From positions 2,067,207 through 2,131,206 of the forward strand of contig NZ_KB905466.1 in NCBI RefSeq assembly GCF_000381365.1: DNA of 64,000 bases, written 5' to 3'. The stretch comes from Bacteroides salyersiae WAL 10018 = DSM 18765 = JCM 12988. Lineage in GTDB: Bacteria; Bacteroidota; Bacteroidia; Bacteroidales; Bacteroidaceae. Under the pieces are notes generated by a model that ran no database searches, was not told the origin of the DNA, and saw only the letters and a program-made list of their open reading frames with translations. Of this stretch, positions 54,003 to 63,038 are shown piece after piece. Every line of letters starts with the position of its first letter. Position 1 is the stretch's first letter. The translations under genes and the position numbers were made by a program.

Positions 54003-57000
54003 TTAAAAATTCACATACATCTGGAAAGCAAAACGCTGTGGAATCGGATAAGCTCCACCATTGTGATCGGCCTGCTCTGCATCCCACAATTTCATCGGGC
54101 TCCAGATACACAGGTCAGATGCAACAAACTGTAAATCAAGAGAACGTACTCCCAAATATTTCAGTAATCTACCAGCCGGTAAATTATAGTTAACACTAAT
54201 TTCCTGCAATCTCAGATAGCGTGCATTTTGATACCAGAATGACGAGAACTGAGTATTATTCTCATTCTTACCATAGCTAAGACGTGGGAATCTTGCATTC
54301 GGATTCTCTGTCGAAGGATCACCGGAATAAGATGCCGGAGTCCAACGGTTACTTTGGTCAGCAACAATCTTCAGCACATTACCGGTTTTTCCACCATAAA
54401 ACGGTATATACCCTTCACCATTCTTTCCTTTATCCCAATATCCGTTGTCATCTACAAAATAGTAGTCTGTCTTTCCAGTTCCTTTAAACAAGACCCCTAA
54501 AGTCAAATTCTTATACCGGAATTCTCCACCAAAACCATACATCAGACGCGGATAGTTCGGATAAGATAAAGGCACTTTGTCATCATCATTAATCACACCA
54601 TCCCCATTTACATCTTTATATTTGATATCTCCCGGCAAATAATCTCCGAACGTCTGCTTCGGACTGGCGGCTATGTCCGCTTCGTCACGGAAAAGCCCCA
54701 AAGCAATATATCCACGGAATGCATTGTTTACATAACCTGAATAGTTTTGATAATCATACTTTTGTACAGCCTGTTCCCAATTTTTCACTTCATTGGCCGA
54801 ATAAGTAAAGTTTCCGCGCAATGTAAACGACATATTTTTATTGATATTCTGAGTAAATGAAATATTACCGTCTGAACCATAACTTACCATCTTTCCGACA
54901 TTACCGAAAGGCATTTTCTGTAAACCAGCATAGTCAGGGATTTGTTGACGTTCCTGATAGATACCGTCACGTTTATCATAGAAAACATCTACTACAAAAT
55001 TTAAACGTTCTCCAAACAGTTTACCTTCAATACCAATATCCGTTTTCTTGGCAATTTCCCATTTCAAGTTATCAGCGCCTATCGTCTCTTCTGTGATATA
55101 TCCGTTGGTACTTCCCCAACCACCACCATCACCAGTTTTCAATAGCGTCAGATAAGGGAAACGAGTATTTGTCAAACGGTCGTTACCTACCGTACCGTAT
55201 GATCCACGGATTTTCAAAAAGTCCAACCATGGCAATTTCTCCCGTACCCAATCATATCCGGTAGGAACCCATCCCACAGCTACTGCCGGAAAAAATCCGA
55301 AACGATCTCCCTTTGCAAAGTTGGCCGAACCGGTATAGCCAAAATTCAAATCCAAAAAATAAGTATCACGCAATCCGTAAGTGATTCGTCCTGACAGACC
55401 CTGATAACGGATAGGAATAGCATACATGCTCCTTAAACTTTCATCTTTATCATCAATATCCTTATTCATCTTCTGCTCACTACTCATATAGTAGTACAAC
55501 AGCCCACTCAGGCGGTGTTGTTCGGCAAAAGTCCTTTCATAATTCAACATCGATTCGAAATGTACTTTATAATATTGCTCGTCTTCATGAGTGTACTTCA
55601 CCGGTTCGCTGTCTAACTTCTTATATAGTCCCAATTCTCCGGTATAACGACGGCGATCTGCGTAATACATCTCGGGACGCACATAACGTTTCTCCTTCAA
55701 GTTCAACTCCGTATCATAAGCTATCTGTGCCCGGGCACTCAAACCTTTAGTAACCATAGAAAGATCTTGCTTCAACTCTACAGTCGATTTTCCACGGAAA
55801 TGACGTGTATTACTCATACCGGTGTAATTCAGCATGACATAAGGTGAATAAGCATTATCTGCTCCATAAGCCGGTAATTGTCCGGTAGAATAAACTCTTG
55901 GAATAGTCAACGGTGTCAAATTGCGCTGTGTGGCCCATAAAGCATCCGTATCGGCATTACCGGGCTCTGCCTTTTCTGAAATAAAACCATCGGACCCAAA
56001 GTAAACCGTAGTTGTTTTAGTCAGATTAATATCTAAATTGACGCGATAATTGTAGGTGCGATATCCGACTTTTGTGGAATACTTAGAAGATTTTTCCTGT
56101 TTGTAGGCAGAAGATTCATTAGACATGCCCAAACTCAGATAATAACGTGCAAGGCTACCACCGCCTTTTGCATTTATATAATAAGTCTGCTGCAAAGCAT
56201 TACGATTCAAAACCTCTTTCTGCCAGTTTACATTCGGATACAAGTCCGGGTCTAACTGATATTTGATCAAGTCCAATTCCATGTCTGAATACAAAGGCGT
56301 GTTTCCTCTGACTCTAAGAGCCTCATTCGCCAATTTTGCATAATCATAAGCCTCCAGATATTCGGGCATATTTACCATATGAGAAATAGTCCAATTGGCG
56401 CGGGCTGTAATCTGCAATTTATCTGCCGTACCTCTCTTAGTAGTTACCAAAACAACACCGTTTGCACCACGAACACCATACACTGCTGTTGCAGACGCAT
56501 CTTTCAATACCGAAAAACTCTCGATATCCGAGGGATCTATCTCGCTCAAATTACCCTCCAAACCGTCAATCAACACCAAAGCACTGCTGTTGGCACCGAA
56601 AGTACCGATACCGCGAATCCAAAACTCTGAGATATTTTTTCCGGGTTCACCACTACGCTGAAGTGAAATAACACCCGGAATACGTCCACCCAACATATTG
56701 TTGATATTCGTTGCCGGAGTTTGTATGTCTGCTATATCGACATTGGTGATAGCACCTACAACGCTCACTTTACGCTGCGTACCCATACCTACAATAACCG
56801 TTTCTTCAAGTACTTGCGAATCCTGTTTCAATTTAATAGAAATATTACTCTCCGATTTCGTCACCAAATACTCTTCCTGCTTATATCCCAAAAATGAAAC
56901 AACAATCACATCATTTTTCTGAGCTTTCAAAGAAAATTTACCGTCAATATCCGTGACAGCTCCCACTCCCGGAGAATTCTTAATAAAAACACTGGCTCCA

Positions 57001-57119
57001 GGAACCGGCATATCCAAATCATCAAACACTTGTCCGGACACTGTAAATGTACTTTTTTGTTGTGCAAACACAGCAACACAGCCACACAACAAGAACAATA
57101 AAAATATATATTTCTTCAT
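54003..57119 (-). CDS. SusC-family TonB-dependent outer-membrane transporter
   Basis: 1038 residues with a signal peptide (GCVAVFA|Q). A carboxypeptidase-regulatory-like domain (~25-105; VSGQVFDDLDMPVPGASV) precedes the TonB box region (ETVIVGMG), the plug (~120-235; IRGIGTF, VLIDGLEG, VLKDASATAVYGVRGANGVV) and a 22-strand beta-barrel. There is no N-terminal STN domain, so this transporter is not expected to signal to an anti-sigma factor. It imports the PUL's oligosaccharides with SusD. It lies 27 bp after the IPT/NHL lipoprotein gene. Confidence 0.96.
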   Translation of the reverse strand: MKKYIFLLFLLCGCVAVFAQQKSTFTVSGQVFDDLDMPVPGASVFIKNSPGVGAVTDIDGKFSLKAQKNDVIVVSFLGYKQEEYLVTKSESNISIKLKQDSQVLEETVIVGMGTQRKVSVVGAITNVDIADIQTPATNINNMLGGRIPGVISLQRSGEPGKNISEFWIRGIGTFGANSSALVLIDGLEGNLSEIDPSDIESFSVLKDASATAVYGVRGANGVVLVTTKRGTADKLQITARANWTISHMVNMPEYLEAYDYAKLANEALRVRGNTPLYSDMELDLIKYQLDPDLYPNVNWQKEVLNRNALQQTYYINAKGGGSLARYYLSLGMSNESSAYKQEKSSKYSTKVGYRTYNYRVNLDINLTKTTTVYFGSDGFISEKAEPGNADTDALWATQRNLTPLTIPRVYSTGQLPAYGADNAYSPYVMLNYTGMSNTRHFRGKSTVELKQDLSMVTKGLSARAQIAYDTELNLKEKRYVRPEMYYADRRRYTGELGLYKKLDSEPVKYTHEDEQYYKVHFESMLNYERTFAEQHRLSGLLYYYMSSEQKMNKDIDDKDESLRSMYAIPIRYQGLSGRITYGLRDTYFLDLNFGYTGSANFAKGDRFGFFPAVAVGWVPTGYDWVREKLPWLDFLKIRGSYGTVGNDRLTNTRFPYLTLLKTGDGGGWGSTNGYITEETIGADNLKWEIAKKTDIGIEGKLFGERLNFVVDVFYDKRDGIYQERQQIPDYAGLQKMPFGNVGKMVSYGSDGNISFTQNINKNMSFTLRGNFTYSANEVKNWEQAVQKYDYQNYSGYVNNAFRGYIALGLFRDEADIAASPKQTFGDYLPGDIKYKDVNGDGVINDDDKVPLSYPNYPRLMYGFGGEFRYKNLTLGVLFKGTGKTDYYFVDDNGYWDKGKNGEGYIPFYGGKTGNVLKIVADQSNRWTPASYSGDPSTENPNARFPRLSYGKNENNTQFSSFWYQNARYLRLQEISVNYNLPAGRLLKYLGVRSLDLQFVASDLCIWSPMKLWDAEQADHNGGAYPIPQRFAFQMYVNF

Positions 57120-57146
57120 ACTGTATTATCTTAAAAGTCTCAATTA

Positions 57147-58466
57147 TCATTCAATAGCAAGTCGGCGTACACACTGATTTTCACTATCACCAATATAGAT
57201 AGTTCCATCGGTATCTAATGCTACACCAAAAGGTTTGTCAAACAATGCTTCTTCCGGAGTTCCATCCATAAATCCCGATTGACCGGCAAGTCCGATTACC
57301 GTACTGACAATTCCATCTTGTGAAATCTTTCTGATCACATGATTATTCGTATCGGCCAAATACAACTCATTATCCGCACTTACTATCATCTGACGAGGTT
57401 CGTTAAACATAGCATACTCACAAGGGCCATCTGCATATCCCGAACGATTCGTCATACCGGCATACAATTTATGTTCACCTGTTTTTAGATTGTATGTATA
57501 GATACAATGAGAGTTAGTATATGCCAAATATAAAATATGTTCTTCCCCTTTAATCGGACTAAATACTATATAAGAGTCGCTCTCGGCCATCAATTTCGTC
57601 TGTGTTGAAACAGCCATTGTATATCCCGTTGACGGATCAAACCGTAATAATGTGCCATCCTTTGCGCGTGTATACATAAATCCATCATATTTGCACATTG
57701 CAAATGAGTGTTTAAATTTAATATCAAAATCATCACTGGAGGGATCTTTACGCAAAGATGATTTACGGGGGATCCACATGTTCTCTGACGAAAGTACCCA
57801 ATACTCCATTCCTGCATCTGACGGAATATACACCGTTTGTCCATCATCGGCTATACAAGGCTGATTGAGCGGTGCACCGGTATTGGGGATAAGAATCTGA
57901 CTCTTATCTTCCAATTCATTTACCAGCATCACTTTGTTGTTATCATAATAACTATCCAATTCCCGGCAACAAACAAATATATTATGGTCAGTATCAATTG
58001 CCAAATAAGTAACCTTCGGGAATTGAGTTTCGGCAAGATTTCCCACTTGCGCTCCGGGAGTTCCTTTCATACCGCAAAGCGTAGTTACCGTAGTTTGAAT
58101 ATGATAAGTAAAATGTTCGTCAAACGCCACTTTATTATCACCTACAGAAACTGTAATAGTACAGTCTTCGCCCGGTTTACGCGGGGTAATTACATACATT
58201 TTTTCGCCGGTACTTCGAACTACAGCTGCTTTTGTGTCATTAAAATACACATTGATTTTACTCACATCCGTACCGAAATTTTCCCCACTAAAGACCATTT
58301 TAGTAGCAATACCACCTTCTTTCGGATAAAAATCCGTCAACACAATCGGCTTGTTGGGATCGTGTTCATTCTTTTGGCTTTCATCATCTTTACAAGAAGA
58401 GAATCCTGCAATAAGGAAGCCCATCAACAAAGATGTGAAAATTCTAAATCTGTTACTCTTTTTCAT
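57147..58466 (-). CDS. Lipoprotein with IPT/TIG domain and NHL-type propeller
   Basis: 439 residues from the ATG at 58466, which gives a lipoprotein signal (MGFLIAGFSSC). An IPT/TIG immunoglobulin-like domain (~40-125; PIVLTDFYPKEGG, VFSGENFG) precedes six NHL-like propeller repeats (NEPRQMIVSADNELYLADTNNHVIRKI, FDKPFGVALDTDGTIYIGDS). Proteins of this type at PULs are thought to be surface glycan-binding proteins. It lies between the alpha-galactosidase and SusC genes in one run. Confidence 0.85.
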   Translation of the reverse strand: MKKSNRFRIFTSLLMGFLIAGFSSCKDDESQKNEHDPNKPIVLTDFYPKEGGIATKMVFSGENFGTDVSKINVYFNDTKAAVVRSTGEKMYVITPRKPGEDCTITVSVGDNKVAFDEHFTYHIQTTVTTLCGMKGTPGAQVGNLAETQFPKVTYLAIDTDHNIFVCCRELDSYYDNNKVMLVNELEDKSQILIPNTGAPLNQPCIADDGQTVYIPSDAGMEYWVLSSENMWIPRKSSLRKDPSSDDFDIKFKHSFAMCKYDGFMYTRAKDGTLLRFDPSTGYTMAVSTQTKLMAESDSYIVFSPIKGEEHILYLAYTNSHCIYTYNLKTGEHKLYAGMTNRSGYADGPCEYAMFNEPRQMIVSADNELYLADTNNHVIRKISQDGIVSTVIGLAGQSGFMDGTPEEALFDKPFGVALDTDGTIYIGDSENQCVRRLAIE

Positions 58467-58492
58467 AATATAGTTATTTAATTCCATGAATC

Positions 58493-60598
58493 TCATTTTT
58501 TATACAAATGGTAAATTTCGGCCTGATGCTTAGGTAGATTGTAAGAAAGCTTGCCCTCTTGAATCTGTACGTTATTTCCCGACCAACACTCTATACCACC
58601 GGAAACTTTCTCCGGAGTGATCCCAAGATCCTGAAGAGTCAGTTCACCACTCTTCACACCTTCGTCATAATTAAAATAAGCAATGTAATAAGCGTCTTCC
58701 GTTTCTAAAGTAAACAGGTCGACCGAGCGGTTAGAACCGAATACTTTATGACCATAAGCCGGTCTGAACGTTTTACCAAGATTGACAACTGCATTGATCC
58801 GGTCGTTAACAGCGAATTTCTTCACCTTTTCCTGTGACACCTCTGTTCCGATATAATTTCCTTTAGTCGATAAGTTATCGCCAATCATGAAATAACCCGT
58901 CACAGCTCCACTTGTGATACGAGACATATTTTCCGCTTCGCTCCGGTCTCCCATCACAAGATGGTCGGGATCATTATAAGCATATACGCGATCCAGCCAC
59001 CATCCGAAAGACAAACTGTTCATCATGTAATTGGTGTGCCACATTTCTCCCCAGGCATCACAGCTGATACGACGGGCATTCGCATACTGATAAGGGAAAA
59101 GGGGAGCGATCGATTCGACAATAAACATTTCGTCTCCACAGCGTTCACGCAGATATTTCATCCCGTAGTTAAAGGCTTGGGTACCTGTTGTTATATCCTT
59201 ATTATACCATTTGTCTGCCTCAACCATACCGGCAGTAAGAAAATCCAGTTTGAGATATTTAAAACCGGCTGCTTTAAATTTATCAATGAAATAATTAATT
59301 CTCGACAGTGTAGCCGGGGCTGTAGGATCCATACAGCCGGCACCATATAATTTCCGTTTCTGACCGTTCACCTTTAAGTGTGATTGGCTGTATTTATAGC
59401 CATTATTCCCTTCAATATCACGTTCATTGTCCGGAAACCAGTCATTGAACGGAGTCCAGTAAATACCCGGCACCTGCCCATTGGCAATACAATGCCGAGC
59501 AAAATCTTCCAGTTGCTCCCAATTCAAGTTATCCCAATAAGAATCCAAGCCGACAAAAACAACTCCGCTTGCGCCAAAACCGCCTTTCCCCTGCAAATGC
59601 TCTTTCACAAAATCAGAGGCAGAAAGCACTCCTTCATAATTCACATGCGTACTCATCCCCCCCCAGCTATTCCAACCGAACGGAGTCCCCTTGGTCCACT
59701 CCCGTTTAGGAACAACGGCTGCATTCGCTTCTCCAAACGTTTCCATACCCAATCTCCAATCATCAAAGAAACCCACAAACATTCTGGATGACTTCACCGT
59801 TGTGCTTTTTATAGAACCGTGCACCTTATCATCACGTGTAGCAGAATGGCTGGCACCGCTATAACATTCCAATTTAGTGATACTCCGGTTATCACGGGAT
59901 CCTACCATACGTATAGCCGACTTCCAGGTATCATGCTCTACGGAACCAATCACAAGACCATTCTGGCTACCACCGTTAAAGATGGAAGTCACTTCGAATG
60001 AAATCGTATCGCGAGCCAACGGTCCGGAAGCGTGTATGGCGCTTGCCGATTTTGATTGCGACAACGGTAACGAACCGTAAGTTATAAAACCATCATTATC
60101 AAAAGGGACAAACAATAGACGATTGTCAGTATCCTGAGGTAAGAATTGATTGGTTGCCGTCGTATAAATCGGAGAGATATAATTGGTTACCAACACCTTT
60201 CCATCCACAGAAATAAGATAAACTTCCGTCAGAAAAAAATCTTTGGAAGAATAAAGATAAAAAATCTGTTCGATGGTAGGAGCACCCTCTTTCTTATACT
60301 GTATCGTACATTTTTGAGCCGGACCGAACTCATCGGTAATCTCATCCTTTGTAAACTTCACATCTGTATATTCGGAACTATTATAGTAATTCGAAGAATT
60401 ATTGAACCGAACAAACACATCGCTCAAAATGAGCTCTCCATTCTTCAACAAATCAATTTGCTTTGTCTCGTCTTTAAAACGAACCGTCCACTCACCGGCA
60501 GAAAATTCACGGCTATCGGCACAAGCACTTTCCAAGAATAAGATCTGAATGAACAATAAGCAAAGCGAATACTTAAATATACAATTTCGTCTCTTCAT
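58493..60598 (-). CDS. Clan GH-D alpha-galactosidase-like enzyme (GH27/GH36 type), secreted
   Basis: 701 residues from the ATG at 60598, which gives a signal peptide (CLLFIQILFLESACA). An N-terminal beta-supersandwich (~30-290) is followed by a TIM barrel with PFGWNSWGGM, the nucleophile Asp452 in KYLKLDFLTAG and a likely acid/base Asp514 in RISCDAWG, then a C-terminal beta domain. The W-N-S-W and KLD motifs place it in clan GH-D, acting on alpha-galactosides or alpha-N-acetylgalactosaminides; the supersandwich favours GH36 over GH27. It is the first gene of the PUL, with its promoter in the ~650-bp gap upstream. Confidence 0.8.
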   Translation of the reverse strand: MKRRNCIFKYSLCLLFIQILFLESACADSREFSAGEWTVRFKDETKQIDLLKNGELILSDVFVRFNNSSNYYNSSEYTDVKFTKDEITDEFGPAQKCTIQYKKEGAPTIEQIFYLYSSKDFFLTEVYLISVDGKVLVTNYISPIYTTATNQFLPQDTDNRLLFVPFDNDGFITYGSLPLSQSKSASAIHASGPLARDTISFEVTSIFNGGSQNGLVIGSVEHDTWKSAIRMVGSRDNRSITKLECYSGASHSATRDDKVHGSIKSTTVKSSRMFVGFFDDWRLGMETFGEANAAVVPKREWTKGTPFGWNSWGGMSTHVNYEGVLSASDFVKEHLQGKGGFGASGVVFVGLDSYWDNLNWEQLEDFARHCIANGQVPGIYWTPFNDWFPDNERDIEGNNGYKYSQSHLKVNGQKRKLYGAGCMDPTAPATLSRINYFIDKFKAAGFKYLKLDFLTAGMVEADKWYNKDITTGTQAFNYGMKYLRERCGDEMFIVESIAPLFPYQYANARRISCDAWGEMWHTNYMMNSLSFGWWLDRVYAYNDPDHLVMGDRSEAENMSRITSGAVTGYFMIGDNLSTKGNYIGTEVSQEKVKKFAVNDRINAVVNLGKTFRPAYGHKVFGSNRSVDLFTLETEDAYYIAYFNYDEGVKSGELTLQDLGITPEKVSGGIECWSGNNVQIQEGKLSYNLPKHQAEIYHLYKK

Positions 60599-61248
60599 TT
60601 TATTAAATTTAAAAATTAACAGATGCATTACTTTGTTAGCCAAAAGTAGCCGATTCGTATATCTTAAAATTGCAAAATACAAGCAAAAAATAGAAAATTC
60701 GTAGTAACAGCAGGGGCAATATCCATGGAATAGAACCTCCATACCATTTTATGGAACAGATATACCGATTAAGATAATGACAACCTATCAGAAGAAATTC
60801 GAAAAGTAATTATAAATAAGAATGGAAAAACCTCACAGAATTAAGTGCTGAAAACAGCCGATTCGCTAACCGGCACAAGCAAAAAACAATAGGGAATTAG
60901 ACAATAAGTCTAAGAAACAAAAAATTCACTGCTCCCATCAGTTATCCAAAAACTAAAATTGTAATGATTTAAACAAAACGGCAGGTTGCTTAAAAGTAAA
61001 AACAGAGTTTCTTTTACAGTAAAGATAATACACAGGGTAAACAAAACACACAGAGCTGGCTATCAGCATATTAGATGAATACATTTTTTCCCGTAGAGAA
61101 TCAGGTCGTTTCTCTACGGGAAAAAGATAGTTCCTCTACGAGAAAAGTATCGTTTCTCGTAGAGGAACTATCTAAAAGTCCATAAGATATGACAAAGGGA
61201 GTAAAATGAGAAAGTAAGCCCCAACCTCCCTTGTAAAGATAAAGGCAA
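60599..61248 (-). promoter_or_regulatory. Upstream region of the SusCD PUL
   Basis: This 650-bp stretch has no gene. On the minus strand TACTTTTG (60648 down to 60641) matches the TAnnTTTG -7 consensus about 45 bp before the first PUL start codon; no well-spaced -33 TTTG was found, so activation by an unlinked regulator is plausible. The double hairpin at 61085-61172 lies at the far end, just after fucP. Nothing else was seen. Confidence 0.4.
61085..61172. repeat. Two adjacent perfect hairpins sharing a CTCTACGrGAAA motif
   Basis: Hairpin 1: arms 61085-61100 and 61110-61125, 16 bp perfect, 9-nt loop. Hairpin 2: arms 61126-61145 and 61153-61172, 20 bp perfect, 7-nt loop. They abut with no gap, and all four arms are variants of one sequence (TTTCTCTACGGGAAA, TTCCTCTACGAGAAA or complements). 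The 3' arms end in A-runs on both strands, unlike a standard intrinsic terminator. Confidence 0.75.
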
Positions 61249-62568
61249 TTACCCTTTTCTCACACGTTTATAAGAACGATGTCCGTATATAGTTACCACC
61301 ACAAAACAAATAAATGGAAGTATAAACGAAAGATTCACCGCCGGCATTCCAAATAAAGCATGCTGATCAATGATACTTGCCTGCAACGGAGGTAAAACCG
61401 AACCACCTAAAATAGCCATAATCAACCCGGCAGCGCCAAATTTGGCATCATTACCCAAACCTTGAAGAGCTATTCCGTAAATAGTAGGGAACATCAATGA
61501 CATGCATGCCGAAACACCGACCAAACAATACATACCTCCGATATTCTGTAGGAAAATAACTCCCGTTGTGAAACAGCAGGCGGCAATAGCCAAAATCTTC
61601 AGCAGTAGTCCGGGATTGAGATAACGTAGTATGAAAGTACAGACAAAACGGCTCACACAAAAAATAACCATTGCTATTATATTGTATTGCTGAGACAAAA
61701 CTTCCGCAGCCTGTTCACTCATCCCTTGCGAGGTAAACAAACGGGTACCGTATTGAATGATAAATGTCCAACACATGATTTGTGCACCCACATAGAAAAA
61801 TTGAGCAATCACCCCTTCACGATAATGATGAATGGAAAAGATACGCTTCAACGTAGGCAGAAAATCGATGGAATGAGACTGGTCAGCATTTTTGGGCATC
61901 TTCACCATACGGATCAGCAATAGCATAACCAGAATGACAATACCGATTACCAGATATGGAGCAATCAGTACGGCCAAGTCCGAATCACGCATCGCCTCGA
62001 ACTCGGTTTGAGACAACTGAGCCCGTTCGGCAGTATCCATCGGATTCAGACGGTTCTGGATAAAATTCATCGCCACATACATGCCTAATAATGACCCCAT
62101 CGGATTGAAAGACTGGGCCAGATTGAGCCGACGCGTAGCCGTCTCCTCCGTGCCCATCGACAGGATATACGGATTAGCACTGGTCTCAAGAAAGGAAAGT
62201 CCGCAAGTCAAAATAAAATAGGCAATTAAAAAAGGATAATAATTTCCGGTCATCATGGCAGGAAAGAAAAGGAGAGCACCGAATGCATACAGCCCCAATC
62301 CCAACAAAATGCCGGCCTTATAAGAATACCGGCGGATAAATATAGCAGCCGGAAAAGCCATTGCAAAATAACCACCATAAAAAGCGACTTGCACCAATGC
62401 GCCATCCGTCACACTCATACGGAATATCTTGGAGAAAGCTTTTACCATAGGATTGGTTATGTCATTGGCAAATCCCCAGAGTGCAAAACAACTGGTGATG
62501 AGAATAAAAGGAATAAGATAGCTGACGCCGTCTTTGCTCAGGATAGAAAAGCGTTTGGTGTTATTCAT
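61249..62568 (-). CDS. fucP: L-fucose:H+ symporter (MFS, FucP family)
   Basis: 439 residues and about twelve TM helices. FALWGFANDITNP (Asp36) and LSFLETSANPYI (Glu128) match the two membrane acidic residues used for proton coupling in FucP. The family also contains glucose/galactose carriers, but the neighbours (mutarotase-like protein and FGGY kinase) fit the Bacteroides fucose operon order kinase, mutarotase-like, permease. It brings L-fucose across the inner membrane. The gap to the upstream gene is 58 bp. Confidence 0.85.
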   Translation of the reverse strand: MNNTKRFSILSKDGVSYLIPFILITSCFALWGFANDITNPMVKAFSKIFRMSVTDGALVQVAFYGGYFAMAFPAAIFIRRYSYKAGILLGLGLYAFGALLFFPAMMTGNYYPFLIAYFILTCGLSFLETSANPYILSMGTEETATRRLNLAQSFNPMGSLLGMYVAMNFIQNRLNPMDTAERAQLSQTEFEAMRDSDLAVLIAPYLVIGIVILVMLLLIRMVKMPKNADQSHSIDFLPTLKRIFSIHHYREGVIAQFFYVGAQIMCWTFIIQYGTRLFTSQGMSEQAAEVLSQQYNIIAMVIFCVSRFVCTFILRYLNPGLLLKILAIAACCFTTGVIFLQNIGGMYCLVGVSACMSLMFPTIYGIALQGLGNDAKFGAAGLIMAILGGSVLPPLQASIIDQHALFGMPAVNLSFILPFICFVVVTIYGHRSYKRVRKG

Positions 62569-62626
62569 AATGGTATAAATTCGTTAGGATATAAACTCGT
62601 TTGAGGTTGTTCGTAAAAATAAAAGG

Positions 62627-63016
62627 TTATTCGTATAAATGGAACATACGTTCCATCGGTTGCCATTTTTGTGCGGAAGTAGATCCGGGAGTCACAAGTT
62701 GGAAAATCGCCATATAATCTTCCCATTCCTGCTGGCGGGGCAAAGTGGCAAGCCGTTCCATTGCCGTGTCCCAATCAAAATCGAGTGCAGTCTCGACTAT
62801 CATAAACAAACGTGTATCCAAAATGTAAATTTCCATTTCAAGGATACCGACTTCCCGGATACCGGCGATAACTTCCGGCCAGATTTCCGCTTGGCTGTGG
62901 CGTCGGCGATACTCGGCTATCAGCTTCGGATCGTCACGCAGATCCAATGTCCGGCAATATCGTTTCACCGGTTGATGATGCTCTTTAGCCGCATAACTTT
63001 TAATAGATGTTTCCAT
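62627..63016 (-). CDS. L-rhamnose/L-fucose mutarotase-like protein (RhaM fold)
   Basis: 129 residues from the ATG at 63016; the longer frame overlaps the kinase gene and starts on a weak codon. RYCRTLDLRDDPKL, EYRRRHSQAEIWPEV (His40, Trp46) and GILEMEIY match the small dimeric ferredoxin-like L-rhamnose mutarotase (DUF718) family, which interconverts sugar anomers. In the fucose operon it probably supplies the anomer preferred by the isomerase. It lies 22 bp after the kinase gene. Confidence 0.8.
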   Translation of the reverse strand: METSIKSYAAKEHHQPVKRYCRTLDLRDDPKLIAEYRRRHSQAEIWPEVIAGIREVGILEMEIYILDTRLFMIVETALDFDWDTAMERLATLPRQQEWEDYMAIFQLVTPGSTSAQKWQPMERMFHLYE

Positions 63017-63038
63017 GGTTTTATTTTTATCTGTCCCT

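Noticed and set aside
60599..60742. A longer N-terminus for the alpha-galactosidase
   Set aside because: The extra 48 residues have no start context and would bury the signal peptide that begins at 60598.
61085..61172. Double hairpin as an ordinary intrinsic terminator of the fucose operon
   Set aside because: On either strand the 3' arm ends in A residues and no U-tract follows, so the standard signal is missing, although some role in 3'-end formation is not excluded.
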